Counted from the first letter of the stretch, positions 1 to 7,190 are shown. The stretch: DNA of 10,655 nt from Treponema sp. (GCA_031288815.1 JAITQR010000127.1:1-10655); one strand, 5' to 3'. Numbers and translations: made by a program. Notes: a model not told the origin generated them from the letters alone.

Positions 1-347
1 TAAGTTCCGCTAATTCTTTATCGCTGACTTTCCTTCCCAGTTCGTACTTGTTTCCATCTTTCATACATATAATTTTTAGCCCCTTCGCCGTGGTCGTGTT
101 TGCTATTAATTCAATAACCTAACCGTTTCAATTGATATAAGTGGCCTCCCCCTCCAGTTCTTGCTTATAAAGCAAAACACCCGGTGTTCAATCTTATTCC
201 ATTTCGATGTGCCAGGGGGAAATGGGAGACCTGTACCTCCAAGCCCCTTATGTTCGCCAGGTCCCGCAATCGTTTCTTCCAGAGTTTGACCCTTGACCCG
301 TTGCCGCCCCCGTTGTCGCTGGTTATATACAGCTTTGAAAACCCCAT
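1..347 (-). pseudogene. ISAzo13-type (Rhodopirellula-type) transposase remnant, C-terminal part, frameshifted
   Basis: Three minus-strand frames, read in succession, give one continuous match to the C-terminal third of ISAzo13-family DDE transposases as I remember them. First comes LYITSDNGGGNGSRVKLWK, ending near 215-219. Next is FPPGTSKWNKIEHRVF through KNWRGRPLIS, to about 120. Last is IELIANTTTAKGLKI through GRKVSDKELAEL, running off the window start. The first junction fits loss of one C from a C run (plus-strand G run 215-219). The second fits loss of one base near 118-123. Family similarity begins only near position 340, so the N-terminal catalytic part is missing. The gene cannot make a working transposase. 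No terminal inverted repeat was recognised. The family name comes from motif memory, not a search. Confidence 0.8.
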
Positions 348-409
348 AAATGAAAAGAAGTGCCCAAAGAGGGCCGCTCCGGGAAGGAAAAGCCGGAGTA
401 AAGGGGCCG

Positions 410-438
410 TTGACCCCGCTGGGAGTATGGCTTAATAT
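410..438 (+). promoter_or_regulatory. Putative sigma-70 type promoter of the aldolase gene
   Basis: TTGACC at 410-415 (5 of 6 to consensus) is followed by a 17-base spacer and TAATAT at 433-438 (4 of 6). A start near 445 would give a leader of about 22 bases containing the AAGGAG ribosome binding site. The bases between the transposase remnant and this promoter (348-409) show no other feature that I can identify. Confidence 0.5.
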
Positions 439-466
439 TAAGGCATTCTTATTTAAGGAGCCATAC

Positions 467-1465
467 ATGACCAGTTACAAAGAATTGGGCCTGGTGAATA
501 CCAAGGAACTGTTTAAGAAGGCGGTAAGCGGCGGTTACGCCCTTCCGGCTTACAATTTCAATAACATGGAGCAGTTGCAGGCGATCATTCAGGCCTGCGT
601 GGAGACCAAGTCTCCGGTAATCCTCCAGGTTTCATCGGGAGCCCGCAAGTACGCCAACCAGAACCTGCTAAAAAACATGGCCCGGGGAGCGGTGGAGTAT
701 GCCCACGAGCTGGGCTACGACATCCCCATCGTGCTGCACCTGGACCATGGGGATAGTTTTGAACTCTGCAAAGACTGCATAGAAACCGGGTTTTCCTCGG
801 TAATGATCGACGGCTCCCACCTTCCTTACGAAGAGAATGTGGCTCTTACCGCCAAGGTCTGCGAATTCGCCCATTCCCAGAAAGACTATGTCACCGTAGA
901 AGGGGAGCTGGGAGTGCTGGCCGGGGTGGAAGACGATGTTTCCGCCGAACACAGCCACTATACCCAGCCTTCGGAGGTGATAGACTTTGTCGGCAAGACC
1001 AAGGTAGACTCCCTGGCTATTTCCATCGGTACCAGCCACGGCCGGGCCAAGTTTAAACCCGAACAGTGTACCCGCGACGCCAACGGCATCCTGATCCCGC
1101 CCCCCCTGCGTTTCGACATCCTTGAGGAAATCGAGAAGAAGATCCCCGGCTTTCCCATCGTACTCCACGGATCTTCCTCCGTTCCCATTGAATACGTGCA
1201 GATTATCGAAAAATTCGGCGGCAGGCTTACCGACTCCGTAGGCATCCCCGAAGATCAGCTTCGCCGGGCCGCCAAAAGCGCGGTCTGCAAGATCAACATC
1301 GACTCCGACGGCCGGCTGGCCATGACCGCCATGATCCGCAAGGTCTTCGCCGAGAAGCCCGATGAGTTCGATCCCCGCAAGTACCTGGGCCCCGCCCGGG
1401 ACGAGCTTAAGAAGCTCTACGCCCATAAGAACGTCAACGTACTGGGCAGCGCGGGCCAGGCCTGA
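467..1465 (+). CDS. fba: Class II fructose-bisphosphate aldolase
   Basis: This cytoplasmic zinc enzyme cleaves fructose 1,6-bisphosphate to dihydroxyacetone phosphate and glyceraldehyde 3-phosphate, and works in reverse in gluconeogenesis. The 332-residue product carries the class II signatures. LHLDHG (residues 90-95) contains the catalytic Asp93 and zinc ligand His94. VEGELG (144-149) follows. GTSHG (188-192) and VLHGSSS (232-238) hold zinc ligands His191 and His234. KINIDSD (275-281) is the substrate phosphate and Schiff-independent active-site strand. The ATG at 467 is chosen over the in-frame ATG at 350 because AAGGAG sits 6 bases upstream, the family N-terminus starts here, and the upstream stretch lies before the putative promoter. 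A good terminator follows, so it is probably monocistronic. Tagatose-bisphosphate aldolase is a related alternative, but the length and motifs favour the fructose enzyme. Confidence 0.95.
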   Translation: MTSYKELGLVNTKELFKKAVSGGYALPAYNFNNMEQLQAIIQACVETKSPVILQVSSGARKYANQNLLKNMARGAVEYAHELGYDIPIVLHLDHGDSFELCKDCIETGFSSVMIDGSHLPYEENVALTAKVCEFAHSQKDYVTVEGELGVLAGVEDDVSAEHSHYTQPSEVIDFVGKTKVDSLAISIGTSHGRAKFKPEQCTRDANGILIPPPLRFDILEEIEKKIPGFPIVLHGSSSVPIEYVQIIEKFGGRLTDSVGIPEDQLRRAAKSAVCKINIDSDGRLAMTAMIRKVFAEKPDEFDPRKYLGPARDELKKLYAHKNVNVLGSAGQA

Positions 1466-1511
1466 TACTGCCCTCATATCCTCTTTAAGAACATACCGGC
1501 AGATCAAAGAG

Positions 1512-1539
1512 AGCGCGGGCAGGGGTCCGCGCTTTTATT
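1512..1539 (+). terminator. Intrinsic terminator after the aldolase gene
   Basis: A perfect 7-bp stem AGCGCGG (1512-1518) pairs with CCGCGCT (1527-1533) across an 8-base loop and runs into TTTTATT. It lies 46 bases after the aldolase stop. On the opposite strand the stem is followed only by CTCTTT, so it may weakly terminate the convergent transcript as well. Confidence 0.8.
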
Positions 1540-1548
1540 CGTAGCGAA

Positions 1549-1579
1549 GGGTTTAATACCCAAGAGCCCGCATCGCGGG
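1549..1579 (-). terminator. Two small hairpins downstream of the membrane-protein gene
   Basis: CCCGC (1567-1571) pairs with GCGGG (1575-1579) over a 3-base loop, and GGGT (1549-1552) pairs with ACCC (1558-1561) over 5 bases. They lie just beyond the stop of the minus-strand membrane-protein gene. Neither has a T tract, so a termination role is only a guess. Confidence 0.25.
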
Positions 1580-1603
1580 GGAGCTTCAGGGCGAGCTTGT
1601 TGA

Positions 1604-2227
1604 TCAGGGAAAATCAAGCGGGTCCTTTTTTTCGGGGATACAGCAAAGCCCCGCCGGAATAACCGTGATTATGAGCAGCGAGTACCCCAAAACCAGTTTC
1701 TGGTAAAAAAAGGCCCAATAGACTGTGGCCGCCAGGAAGGGAAGGCCAAGAGCGGCAAGGACAGGAAGGGGAAGCGGGAAACGCGGTCTGCGGCGGAAGA
1801 TCAGGCCGGCGCAAAAGGGAATACCCGCGGCAAGGGCGGTCCAGAGAAGGGGAACCAGGACCAGGAGAATAGGGTCCCGCTGGGCGCTCCAGCTTACCGC
1901 CCGCAGAGCCCCGCCGGGGATCAGCCAGAGCAGGGCGAAATTGGTAAAATCCGCCTTGCCGGAAACCATGCGGAATCGGGTCAGCACAAAATAGACCGGC
2001 AGGGGCAGCAGGGCCGGCAGGACGACGATATCAACACAGCCGCTTAGCCAGCGGGAAAGGCCGAAACCGCCGGGGTTTATCAGGGCGCCCAGGAAAAAAT
2101 GGAGCAGGGCCACCAGGCTTCCCAGAAGAAGGGCCCAGATCCCGCCGGAACCGGCCTCCTGGCTGGAAAAAATCGAACGCCTAAACAGGTAAAAGAGGGG
2201 TGTCCAGAGGAGGCAAAAGAGACTCAT
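1604..2227 (-). CDS. Hypothetical multi-pass membrane protein
   Basis: I do not recognise this 207-residue protein. It is strongly hydrophobic, with about six likely membrane segments near residues 29-50, 64-84, 94-111, 118-144, 150-174 and 178-196. Short basic stretches (for example FRRRPRF at 144-150) lie between them and suggest cytoplasmic loops. It has no signal peptide with a clear cleavage site and no motif of a known transporter or enzyme. A stop lies four codons upstream of the ATG at 2227. No Shine-Dalgarno sequence is properly spaced; the start overlaps the stop of a 38-codon frame, so translation may be coupled. It lies 109 bases downstream of the lyase-like gene on the same strand and is probably co-transcribed with it. 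The hydrophobic pattern across the whole length supports coding in this frame. Confidence 0.65.
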   Translation of the reverse strand: MSLFCLLWTPLFYLFRRSIFSSQEAGSGGIWALLLGSLVALLHFFLGALINPGGFGLSRWLSGCVDIVVLPALLPLPVYFVLTRFRMVSGKADFTNFALLWLIPGGALRAVSWSAQRDPILLVLVPLLWTALAAGIPFCAGLIFRRRPRFPLPLPVLAALGLPFLAATVYWAFFYQKLVLGYSLLIITVIPAGLCCIPEKKDPLDFP

Positions 2228-2340
2228 CCCTGGAAATTAACACGGAAAAGACGGATCCTCAAGCCTTTGACCCCCTGTCCGCTTTCAGACAAAAGCCAGC
2301 GCCAGGATGGCGGGCAGGCTGGGGATTGTCCGGGGATCAT
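2224..2340 (-). CDS. Possible 38-residue coupling ORF between two minus-strand genes
   Basis: A short frame starting ATGATC and ending GGATGA fits exactly between its neighbours. Its ATG overlaps the TGA of the lyase-like gene (ATGA at 2340-2337), and its TGA overlaps the ATG of the membrane-protein gene (ATGA at 2227-2224). The product starts MIPGQSPACPPSWRWLL and ends RLFRVNFQG, with no recognisable domain. It has no independent ribosome binding site apart from the end of the upstream gene. It could be a coupling leader, a frameshifted former N-terminus of the membrane protein, or chance. Confidence 0.25.
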   Translation of the reverse strand: MIPGQSPACPPSWRWLLSESGQGVKGLRIRLFRVNFQG

Positions 2341-4820
2341 GAAACGGACGGAGAGCCGGAAGCCTTCCCCGGAGAAGGCAGCTTTCCCCGGAGTATGTCC
2401 ATTTCGTCATTGCTTCGGTATTCCAGTTCCTCTCCGTTCAGGGCGGCGCTTTGGGGCGCGTGGATGTGTAAAAGGCCGTAACGGGGATCCTGAAAGGAGA
2501 GAACGTTCTTCCCATCCCAGGAAATATCCGCCTCCCCCATGGCCTTAACAAAATCGGCAAAACCGCCCCATTCGTATTCACCGCCGCACCTTACAATAAG
2601 CCCGTGACGGAGCCCCGGGCTTATCACTTCTTTGCCCGTGTTGGCTCCGTGTTTTACCGCCTCATAGCCGTTGCTGAACCATGCGGCGCAGTAGGCGGTG
2701 TCAACCCGGATAAAAAGCCACCGGTCGGAAATTTTGTACTCGTCGTAGTCGTAGAAGGTGGTGTATCCGTGGATGTAATGGACTAATTCCTCAGGATCAA
2801 TGCTGAACACCATGGCGGTAAGATCCCGGTACTGTTCAATAAAGGGCATGGTGCCGTTGCCCGCCCAGTAACTGGGCCGGTTTCCCCCGCTGTAGGCCCG
2901 TTCCCCCGGGTGGTTGATGTAGAACTGGACAGGAGCTTTCCCCAGGGCTATGTTCATCAGATGCTGCTGATGGCCGTGAGTAAAGGGGCGGAAGCGCCTG
3001 ACGCTGGCGGTAAAATAGTCGGCGGTTCTGTAGGCGTAGGTCTTGACCCGGCGTATCCCCTGATCGAAACAAACGCTCATCCACTCTCCCTCGTCAGTTT
3101 TACTGTCCAGGTCAAAACGGGGAGGTTCGTAGGAGGAAAGGGCGAACAGGGTGGCGGCCCGGCTGCGGTAATTGATAAATCCGGAGCCGTAGGCGACCCA
3201 TTCGATGAAACAGGTTTCCACCTGTTCCCGGGATTTAAGGGTGTATTCGTAGGAACGGCCATAACTGCTTGACATAATCCCCTTAAAACTGTTGTACATC
3301 ATGATCTTAAACGTGTAGTCCAGCGCTTCCCTGGCCTTGGTTTTAATATCCTCGTCGGGGGCCATTTCGTAGAGAACAAAGAAGCCGATGTAATCCACCG
3401 GGATGTAGGTGGCGGAATTCCATTCCGCGTAGCCGTATTTGAAAAACAGATCAAACCAGTCTTCCAGGCGTTTCTTTCCCTTCCGGATCTGTTCCCTGCC
3501 CGTCTTGCCCCCGGCGGAAAAGGTATCATCCGGGAAGATGCTTCCCGTCAGGTACTGGGAACAGTGGAACAGGAAGGCGTGGTTTTCGCTGAAGTACCAC
3601 ATTACATCGTTGCCCGGCTCATCTATCCAGTACCGGAATTTCAGAATTACCCGGCGGATATCCTGATACAGGGCTTCGGGAACCATACCCCGGTACCGGG
3701 TGATGAGCAGGCACAGGGGGACAAGGACAAAATCCGCGCAGTCTTCCATCGCGTCGATCATGGCCAGACTGTTCCGTACAAAACGTTCTCCCTCGGCGCC
3801 CAGCGTGCCCCGGCGTTGGCAAAGCGCCAGGGCGCGGGTAATGGTTTCCTCCCCGTATTTGACGGCAAAGTCCAGGGCTTGGTTCTTCCGCTCCCCAATT
3901 TCCGGGGCGGGCTTGACGGCGGTGGTCAGCGCCGGCTTGATCCCCAGGAGCAGTTCCCGGTATATCAGATGCCCTCCCGCTTTAGCGCCGACTTTAATTT
4001 TATACATCCCCACCTGGTCGGATACCCCGCCCAAGGCGACCCGATCCGTCCCCTTTCGGGCGATCACGGTCTCGGGCAATTTCAGAGCCCCGAATTCCCC
4101 CCGGACATTCCCCCCCAGGCTCAGGGTCAGATCTTCCCTTAGCGGGGCGGGATCGTAGCGGAGGACTATGTCCCCTTCGGTAAGACAGTCCCTGGGGAAG
4201 TAACAGCTCAAGAGGAATTCTTCTGTTTTGCGGATCTCATCGGCCCCCCGATCCAGAAGCAGGATTCCCTGGATGTTTTCCTTTCCCCGGTACCTGAGTT
4301 CGTAGTAAAAGAACACGTCCCGTTCGGCAAGTTCGTCGGCATAGATTTTTATTTCGTTGACGCCTTTTTTAAAGGGAAGAGAGACACTGGTTTTGCCGGG
4401 GATGTTGCGGGTAAAGGGGGCGAAGACACAGGTTTCCCGGCTGTTCACCCATATTTTTATCCCTCCGCAGGTAAATACATCGAAAGGGTAATTCCCCTCT
4501 TCCGGAACATCTACCCAGGTGACGCCGCTAACCCAGAGCAGGTGGGGAGTCCGCATGAAGGTGGTAAAATCTACCCGGTTCCGCTCAAAGGGGAAGTATA
4601 TGCCGGGGAACGGTCCCTCCGGCAGGGGAATTCCGGAAAGGTCGTGACTCTCGAGAAAGAATTTCCGTACCGGATACACTATCTGGACATAGGCTTCGTG
4701 GGTGTTGATTGGAGCCTCAAAGCTTTCCCGGGGAGATTCCACCGGCGAGGAGCCGGGTTCGGAAAGACGCCACCGGTTAAGGGGTTGGCCGCCATCGACG
4801 CGGTAACGGAACTGTTCCAT
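2337..4820 (-). CDS. Putative alpha/alpha-toroid polysaccharide lyase or glycoside hydrolase-like protein
   Basis: This 827-residue protein has no signal peptide, so it probably acts in the cytoplasm on imported oligosaccharides. Residues about 95-180 read as a beta-sandwich, with alternating short strands such as GGIKIWVN (119-126) and GVNEIKIY (153-160). Residues about 310-560 are helical and carry motifs typical of alpha/alpha-toroid carbohydrate enzymes: WYFSENHAF (408-416), EWNSATY (466-472) and SYGRSYEY (519-526). Residues 600-790 are beta-rich, with HGHQQH (615-620) and NRPSYWAGNG (647-656), like the C-terminal sheet domain of heparinase- and alginate-lyase-type proteins. Asn413, His414, Tyr472, Tyr520 and His617-620 are candidate catalytic residues by analogy. 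The start is supported by AGGAG 6 bases upstream. It is divergent from a solute-binding protein and near an AraC regulator, fitting a glycan-use locus. The exact reaction cannot be told from sequence alone; it may be non-catalytic. Confidence 0.7.
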   Translation of the reverse strand: MEQFRYRVDGGQPLNRWRLSEPGSSPVESPRESFEAPINTHEAYVQIVYPVRKFFLESHDLSGIPLPEGPFPGIYFPFERNRVDFTTFMRTPHLLWVSGVTWVDVPEEGNYPFDVFTCGGIKIWVNSRETCVFAPFTRNIPGKTSVSLPFKKGVNEIKIYADELAERDVFFYYELRYRGKENIQGILLLDRGADEIRKTEEFLLSCYFPRDCLTEGDIVLRYDPAPLREDLTLSLGGNVRGEFGALKLPETVIARKGTDRVALGGVSDQVGMYKIKVGAKAGGHLIYRELLLGIKPALTTAVKPAPEIGERKNQALDFAVKYGEETITRALALCQRRGTLGAEGERFVRNSLAMIDAMEDCADFVLVPLCLLITRYRGMVPEALYQDIRRVILKFRYWIDEPGNDVMWYFSENHAFLFHCSQYLTGSIFPDDTFSAGGKTGREQIRKGKKRLEDWFDLFFKYGYAEWNSATYIPVDYIGFFVLYEMAPDEDIKTKAREALDYTFKIMMYNSFKGIMSSSYGRSYEYTLKSREQVETCFIEWVAYGSGFINYRSRAATLFALSSYEPPRFDLDSKTDEGEWMSVCFDQGIRRVKTYAYRTADYFTASVRRFRPFTHGHQQHLMNIALGKAPVQFYINHPGERAYSGGNRPSYWAGNGTMPFIEQYRDLTAMVFSIDPEELVHYIHGYTTFYDYDEYKISDRWLFIRVDTAYCAAWFSNGYEAVKHGANTGKEVISPGLRHGLIVRCGGEYEWGGFADFVKAMGEADISWDGKNVLSFQDPRYGLLHIHAPQSAALNGEELEYRSNDEMDILRGKLPSPGKASGSPSVS

Positions 4821-4850
4821 GTTTTCTCCTGTCTCTTTAAGGTTCCCGGT

Positions 4851-4856
4851 AGTATA
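4851..4856 (-). promoter_or_regulatory. Possible -10 element of the lyase-like gene
   Basis: The minus strand reads TATACT here, 31 bases before the ATG at 4820. No acceptable -35 hexamer stands 16-18 bases upstream. That would fit an activator-dependent promoter, but the assignment is weak. Confidence 0.3.
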
Positions 4857-4909
4857 ACCCGGAAACGAAAACCGATTCTGTTATTTTTTGCCTTATATGG
4901 GGCGTTGTA

Positions 4910-4988
4910 TACGCATTTTTTGCTTTTTGTTCAGGACCGGAACCCCGCAGCCGAATCCGGCTTCCCGGGGGAAAGCAAAAAGCGCGTA
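4910..4988. repeat. Long imperfect inverted repeat in the divergent promoter region
   Basis: The 17-base arm at 4910-4926 (TACGCATTTTTTGCTTT) matches the reverse complement of 4972-4988 at 15 of 17 positions; the two mismatches are adjacent. The arms enclose a GC-rich 45-base centre that itself contains CCGGA/TCCGG repeats. It lies between the divergent lyase-like and binding-protein genes. It could be a pair of operator half-sites, a cruciform, or a transcript hairpin in either leader. Confidence 0.6.
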
Positions 4989-5027
4989 TTTTTATTCATA
5001 TATTGGACAATTTATGCATAGCTCCGG

Positions 5028-5054
5028 TTGAAAATAGGGTGGTAGTATTTTCAA
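5028..5054. promoter_or_regulatory. Perfect 9-bp inverted repeat upstream of the binding-protein gene
   Basis: TTGAAAATA (5028-5036) is perfectly repeated in inverse as TATTTTCAA (5046-5054) across 9 bases. It ends 14 bases before the main ribosome binding site of the solute-binding protein. The symmetry and AT-rich arms resemble a dimeric repressor operator; an RNA hairpin in the leader is the alternative. No confident -35/-10 pair was found in the surrounding bases. Confidence 0.55.
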
Positions 5055-5056
5055 AA

Positions 5057-5074
5057 ATCAGGAGATTCAGGAGG
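5057..5074 (+). promoter_or_regulatory. Tandem Shine-Dalgarno sequences before the binding-protein gene
   Basis: ATCAGGAG (5057-5064) and ATTCAGGAGG (5065-5074) stand one after the other. The second is complete (AGGAGG) and 6 bases from the ATG at 5081. It decides that start over the in-frame ATG at 5003. Such a strong site fits a highly translated periplasmic protein. Confidence 0.7.
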
Positions 5075-5080
5075 TTTTCG

Positions 5081-7033
5081 ATGAAAAAACTATTGTTCGT
5101 TGTCAGTCTGTTCCTCTGCGGTGGTCTATTGTTTTCCGGAGGGGCCAAACAACAGGGAAGTTCCACTGGCGGAGGAGGCAGCGTTTCCCTTAAAGAGGCG
5201 CCCAAGCTGGCCGCCCTGGTGACCGCCGGGAAGCTTCCGCCCCTGGAACAGCGTCTGCCCGTGCCAAAGGATGTGATGATTGAAAGGATGGACAGTTTGG
5301 GCGCTTATGGGGAGAAACTGTCAACTACTTTTTTGGGCCGGGACAACCAGTGGACGGTGGAGAAACATACCGAGGAACCCCTGTTCCGATTCAAAGAAGA
5401 CGGAACCCTGGAGCCGAACGTGGCCAAGTCCTTTACGGTGAACGACAACGCCACCGAATACACCATCTACCTGCGGGAAGGGATGAAATGGTCGGACGGG
5501 CATCCCTTTACGGCGGATGACTGCGTTTTCTTTTATGACCACATGGTAAAACCAAGGACATTCGGGCAGTCAATTTACCGGTGTTACTACAGCTCAAATC
5601 CCCAGACCCGGGAGCAGGTTCTCTGCAGAATGGAAAAGGTAAACGATTATGCCTTCAAGGTGTTCTTTGACTATCCTAATCCGAATTTTTTGGAGTATGT
5701 GACAATTGACACAAAGTGGCTTTTTGCCCCGGCCCATTACATGAAAGAGTATCTTCCCGAATTTATCGGCGAGGCCGCCGCGGCCGCCAAGGCCAAGCAA
5801 CTTGGCTATTCGGATGTGCGTGCCATGGGAGAGGCCACCGGTTATCTGTTCTGGCCCATTCCCGGCCGGCCTACCCTGCGGCCCTGGGTGGCGGCGAACA
5901 ACATAGACAGCGATCTTTTTATCATGGAGAGGAATCCTTATTACTGGAAGACCGATTCCGAAGGCCGGCAGCTTCCCTATCTCGATCAACTCCACTGGGT
6001 CCGCATAGGGGATATGAATCAGGCGATATTGAAAGTTATGAGCGGCGAGACAGATATGCGGATCGATCTGCCTTTTTCTAATTTTACCGCCCTTAAACAA
6101 AACGAGAAAAACGGCAAATACCGTCTCCTGAGGTACCCTGGCGTAGGATGGGCGGATGGAACTACCGCCATCCAGCTTAATCAGGCGATACCGGATCCTA
6201 AATACCGGGCCTTGTTCCAGAATAAAGATTTTCGCAAGGCTCTCTCTATCGCGGTGGATCGCAAGGAAATAGCGACGCTGGTGAGCGACGATATCGCCGT
6301 TCCCTTCCAGACGAGTCCTCCCGAAGGCAGCCTGGGTTATTCCAAGGCATGGTCAGAAAAGTGGACCGAATATAACCCGCAGGAAGCCAGGCGGCTTCTG
6401 GAGCAGAGCTGCGGACTCAGGATGGGCCGGGACGGTTACTATACTTTTGAAGATGGTACGCCTCTGGGCATTGAGATGGTGTCCAATAACAATGCCGCGA
6501 CTACTCTGCAGGCCGCGGAACTATTCACCGAAAAGTACTTTAAAAACATCGGTCTCCGTTTTACTTTCTCGCTACGGGACCGTTCCCTGGTTGAGGAATT
6601 GAGCAGCGGAAACAAGCTTATGGCTATTCTGAACTCTTTCGCGTCGATGTCTACCATCCATATAGCCCTGCGGCCCGATACGGTGGTGCCTGTACGGAAC
6701 TATGCGGTCTGGTACGGGGCATACGGCGAGTGGGTAAGCAGCAACGGCGCCGGCGGCGTTGAACCTACCGGGGATATCCTTAAGATGGTAAATCTGTACA
6801 AGCAGATACTGGGAGCGACCAACAAAAAGCAGATCGACGAAATAGCCCTGCAAATGCTCAAGCTCCACGAGGAGAATATCTGGCAGATAGGATACCTTAG
6901 CCCCATGCCTATGTTAATGTCGGTTAAAGAAGATTTGCGGAATGTTCCGGAAAGGCTTCTCTATGTGGACGAGTACCGCGGCGTAGGACTTGCCCATCTG
7001 CAAAACTGGTACTTTGCCTCGGATAAGAAATAG
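5081..7033 (+). CDS. ABC transporter periplasmic solute-binding protein, family 5 (SBP_bac_5)
   Basis: This 650-residue protein would capture an oligopeptide or, more likely here, an oligosaccharide for an ABC importer. Residues 1-19 form a signal peptide: MKKLL, a hydrophobic core, then LLFS before GGAKQQG. There is no lipobox Cys at the cleavage site (the only Cys, residue 13, is in the core), so a soluble periplasmic form is likely. A Gly/Ser linker follows (27-36). Family 5 hallmarks are EPLF (99-102), EPNVAKSF (111-118) and YLREGMKWSDGHPFTADD (130-147) in lobe 1. NPYYWK (285-290) and DFRKALSIAVDRKEI (383-397) follow. The prelude KLAALVTAGKLPPLEQRLP (42-60) is typical of the sugar-binding cluster C subgroup as I recall it. 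The length is in the upper range for the family. No permease or ATPase gene is adjacent, so partners must lie elsewhere. The ligand is inferred from the divergent lyase-like gene. Confidence 0.9.
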   Translation: MKKLLFVVSLFLCGGLLFSGGAKQQGSSTGGGGSVSLKEAPKLAALVTAGKLPPLEQRLPVPKDVMIERMDSLGAYGEKLSTTFLGRDNQWTVEKHTEEPLFRFKEDGTLEPNVAKSFTVNDNATEYTIYLREGMKWSDGHPFTADDCVFFYDHMVKPRTFGQSIYRCYYSSNPQTREQVLCRMEKVNDYAFKVFFDYPNPNFLEYVTIDTKWLFAPAHYMKEYLPEFIGEAAAAAKAKQLGYSDVRAMGEATGYLFWPIPGRPTLRPWVAANNIDSDLFIMERNPYYWKTDSEGRQLPYLDQLHWVRIGDMNQAILKVMSGETDMRIDLPFSNFTALKQNEKNGKYRLLRYPGVGWADGTTAIQLNQAIPDPKYRALFQNKDFRKALSIAVDRKEIATLVSDDIAVPFQTSPPEGSLGYSKAWSEKWTEYNPQEARRLLEQSCGLRMGRDGYYTFEDGTPLGIEMVSNNNAATTLQAAELFTEKYFKNIGLRFTFSLRDRSLVEELSSGNKLMAILNSFASMSTIHIALRPDTVVPVRNYAVWYGAYGEWVSSNGAGGVEPTGDILKMVNLYKQILGATNKKQIDEIALQMLKLHEENIWQIGYLSPMPMLMSVKEDLRNVPERLLYVDEYRGVGLAHLQNWYFASDKK

Positions 7034-7061
7034 GCTTGTTCAACAACCCGGGTGGATGTCC

Positions 7062-7082
7062 GCCAAGCTTCGGTTGGCTTTA
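7062..7082 (+). terminator. Weak terminator-like hairpin after the binding-protein gene
   Basis: GCCAA (7062-7066) pairs with TTGGC (7074-7078). After one bulged G, a C-G pair closes a TTCG tetraloop, a very stable loop class. TTTAAGTCTT follows, a poor T tract. It lies 28 bases after the stop and is the best terminator candidate for this gene. Confidence 0.4.
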
Positions 7083-7117
7083 AGTCTTGCGAGATGCTCC
7101 GCATTTTGCCTATTTTA

Positions 7118-7176
7118 AGCGGTTGTTCTTCAGAAACTGAGGTTTCTGAAGAACTCCGATAGATAAAAAAACCGCT
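7118..7176. repeat. Nested inverted repeat, 13-bp hairpin inside a 7-bp outer stem
   Basis: GTTCTTCAGAAAC (7125-7137) pairs perfectly with GTTTCTGAAGAAC (7142-7154) across the loop TGAG. Directly outside, AGCGGTT (7118-7124) pairs with AACCGCT (7170-7176), leaving a one-sided 15-base bulge ending in AAAAA. No T tract follows on either strand, so it is not a canonical terminator. It may be an RNA structure, an operator, or one copy of a dispersed intergenic repeat. Confidence 0.65.
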
Positions 7177-7190
7177 GGAAATTGAGAAAG

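Noticed and set aside
350..466. In-frame upstream extension of the aldolase start to 350
   Set aside because: Family proteins begin at the 467 start, which has AAGGAG at proper spacing; the extension crosses the likely promoter and overlaps transposase-remnant DNA.
668..1507. 279-codon minus-strand frame over the aldolase gene
   Set aside because: It is antisense to a well-supported gene, and its low-complexity Gly/Val-rich product has no recognisable domain; it is a shadow.
3564..4142. 192-codon plus-strand frame inside the lyase-like gene
   Set aside because: Antisense shadow without a ribosome binding site or domain, while the opposite strand encodes a continuous 827-residue protein.
4907..4914. 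GTATACGC shared with 8263-8270 as a common regulator site
   Set aside because: Eight bases with a palindromic core recur by chance in a window of this size, and the surrounding bases differ.
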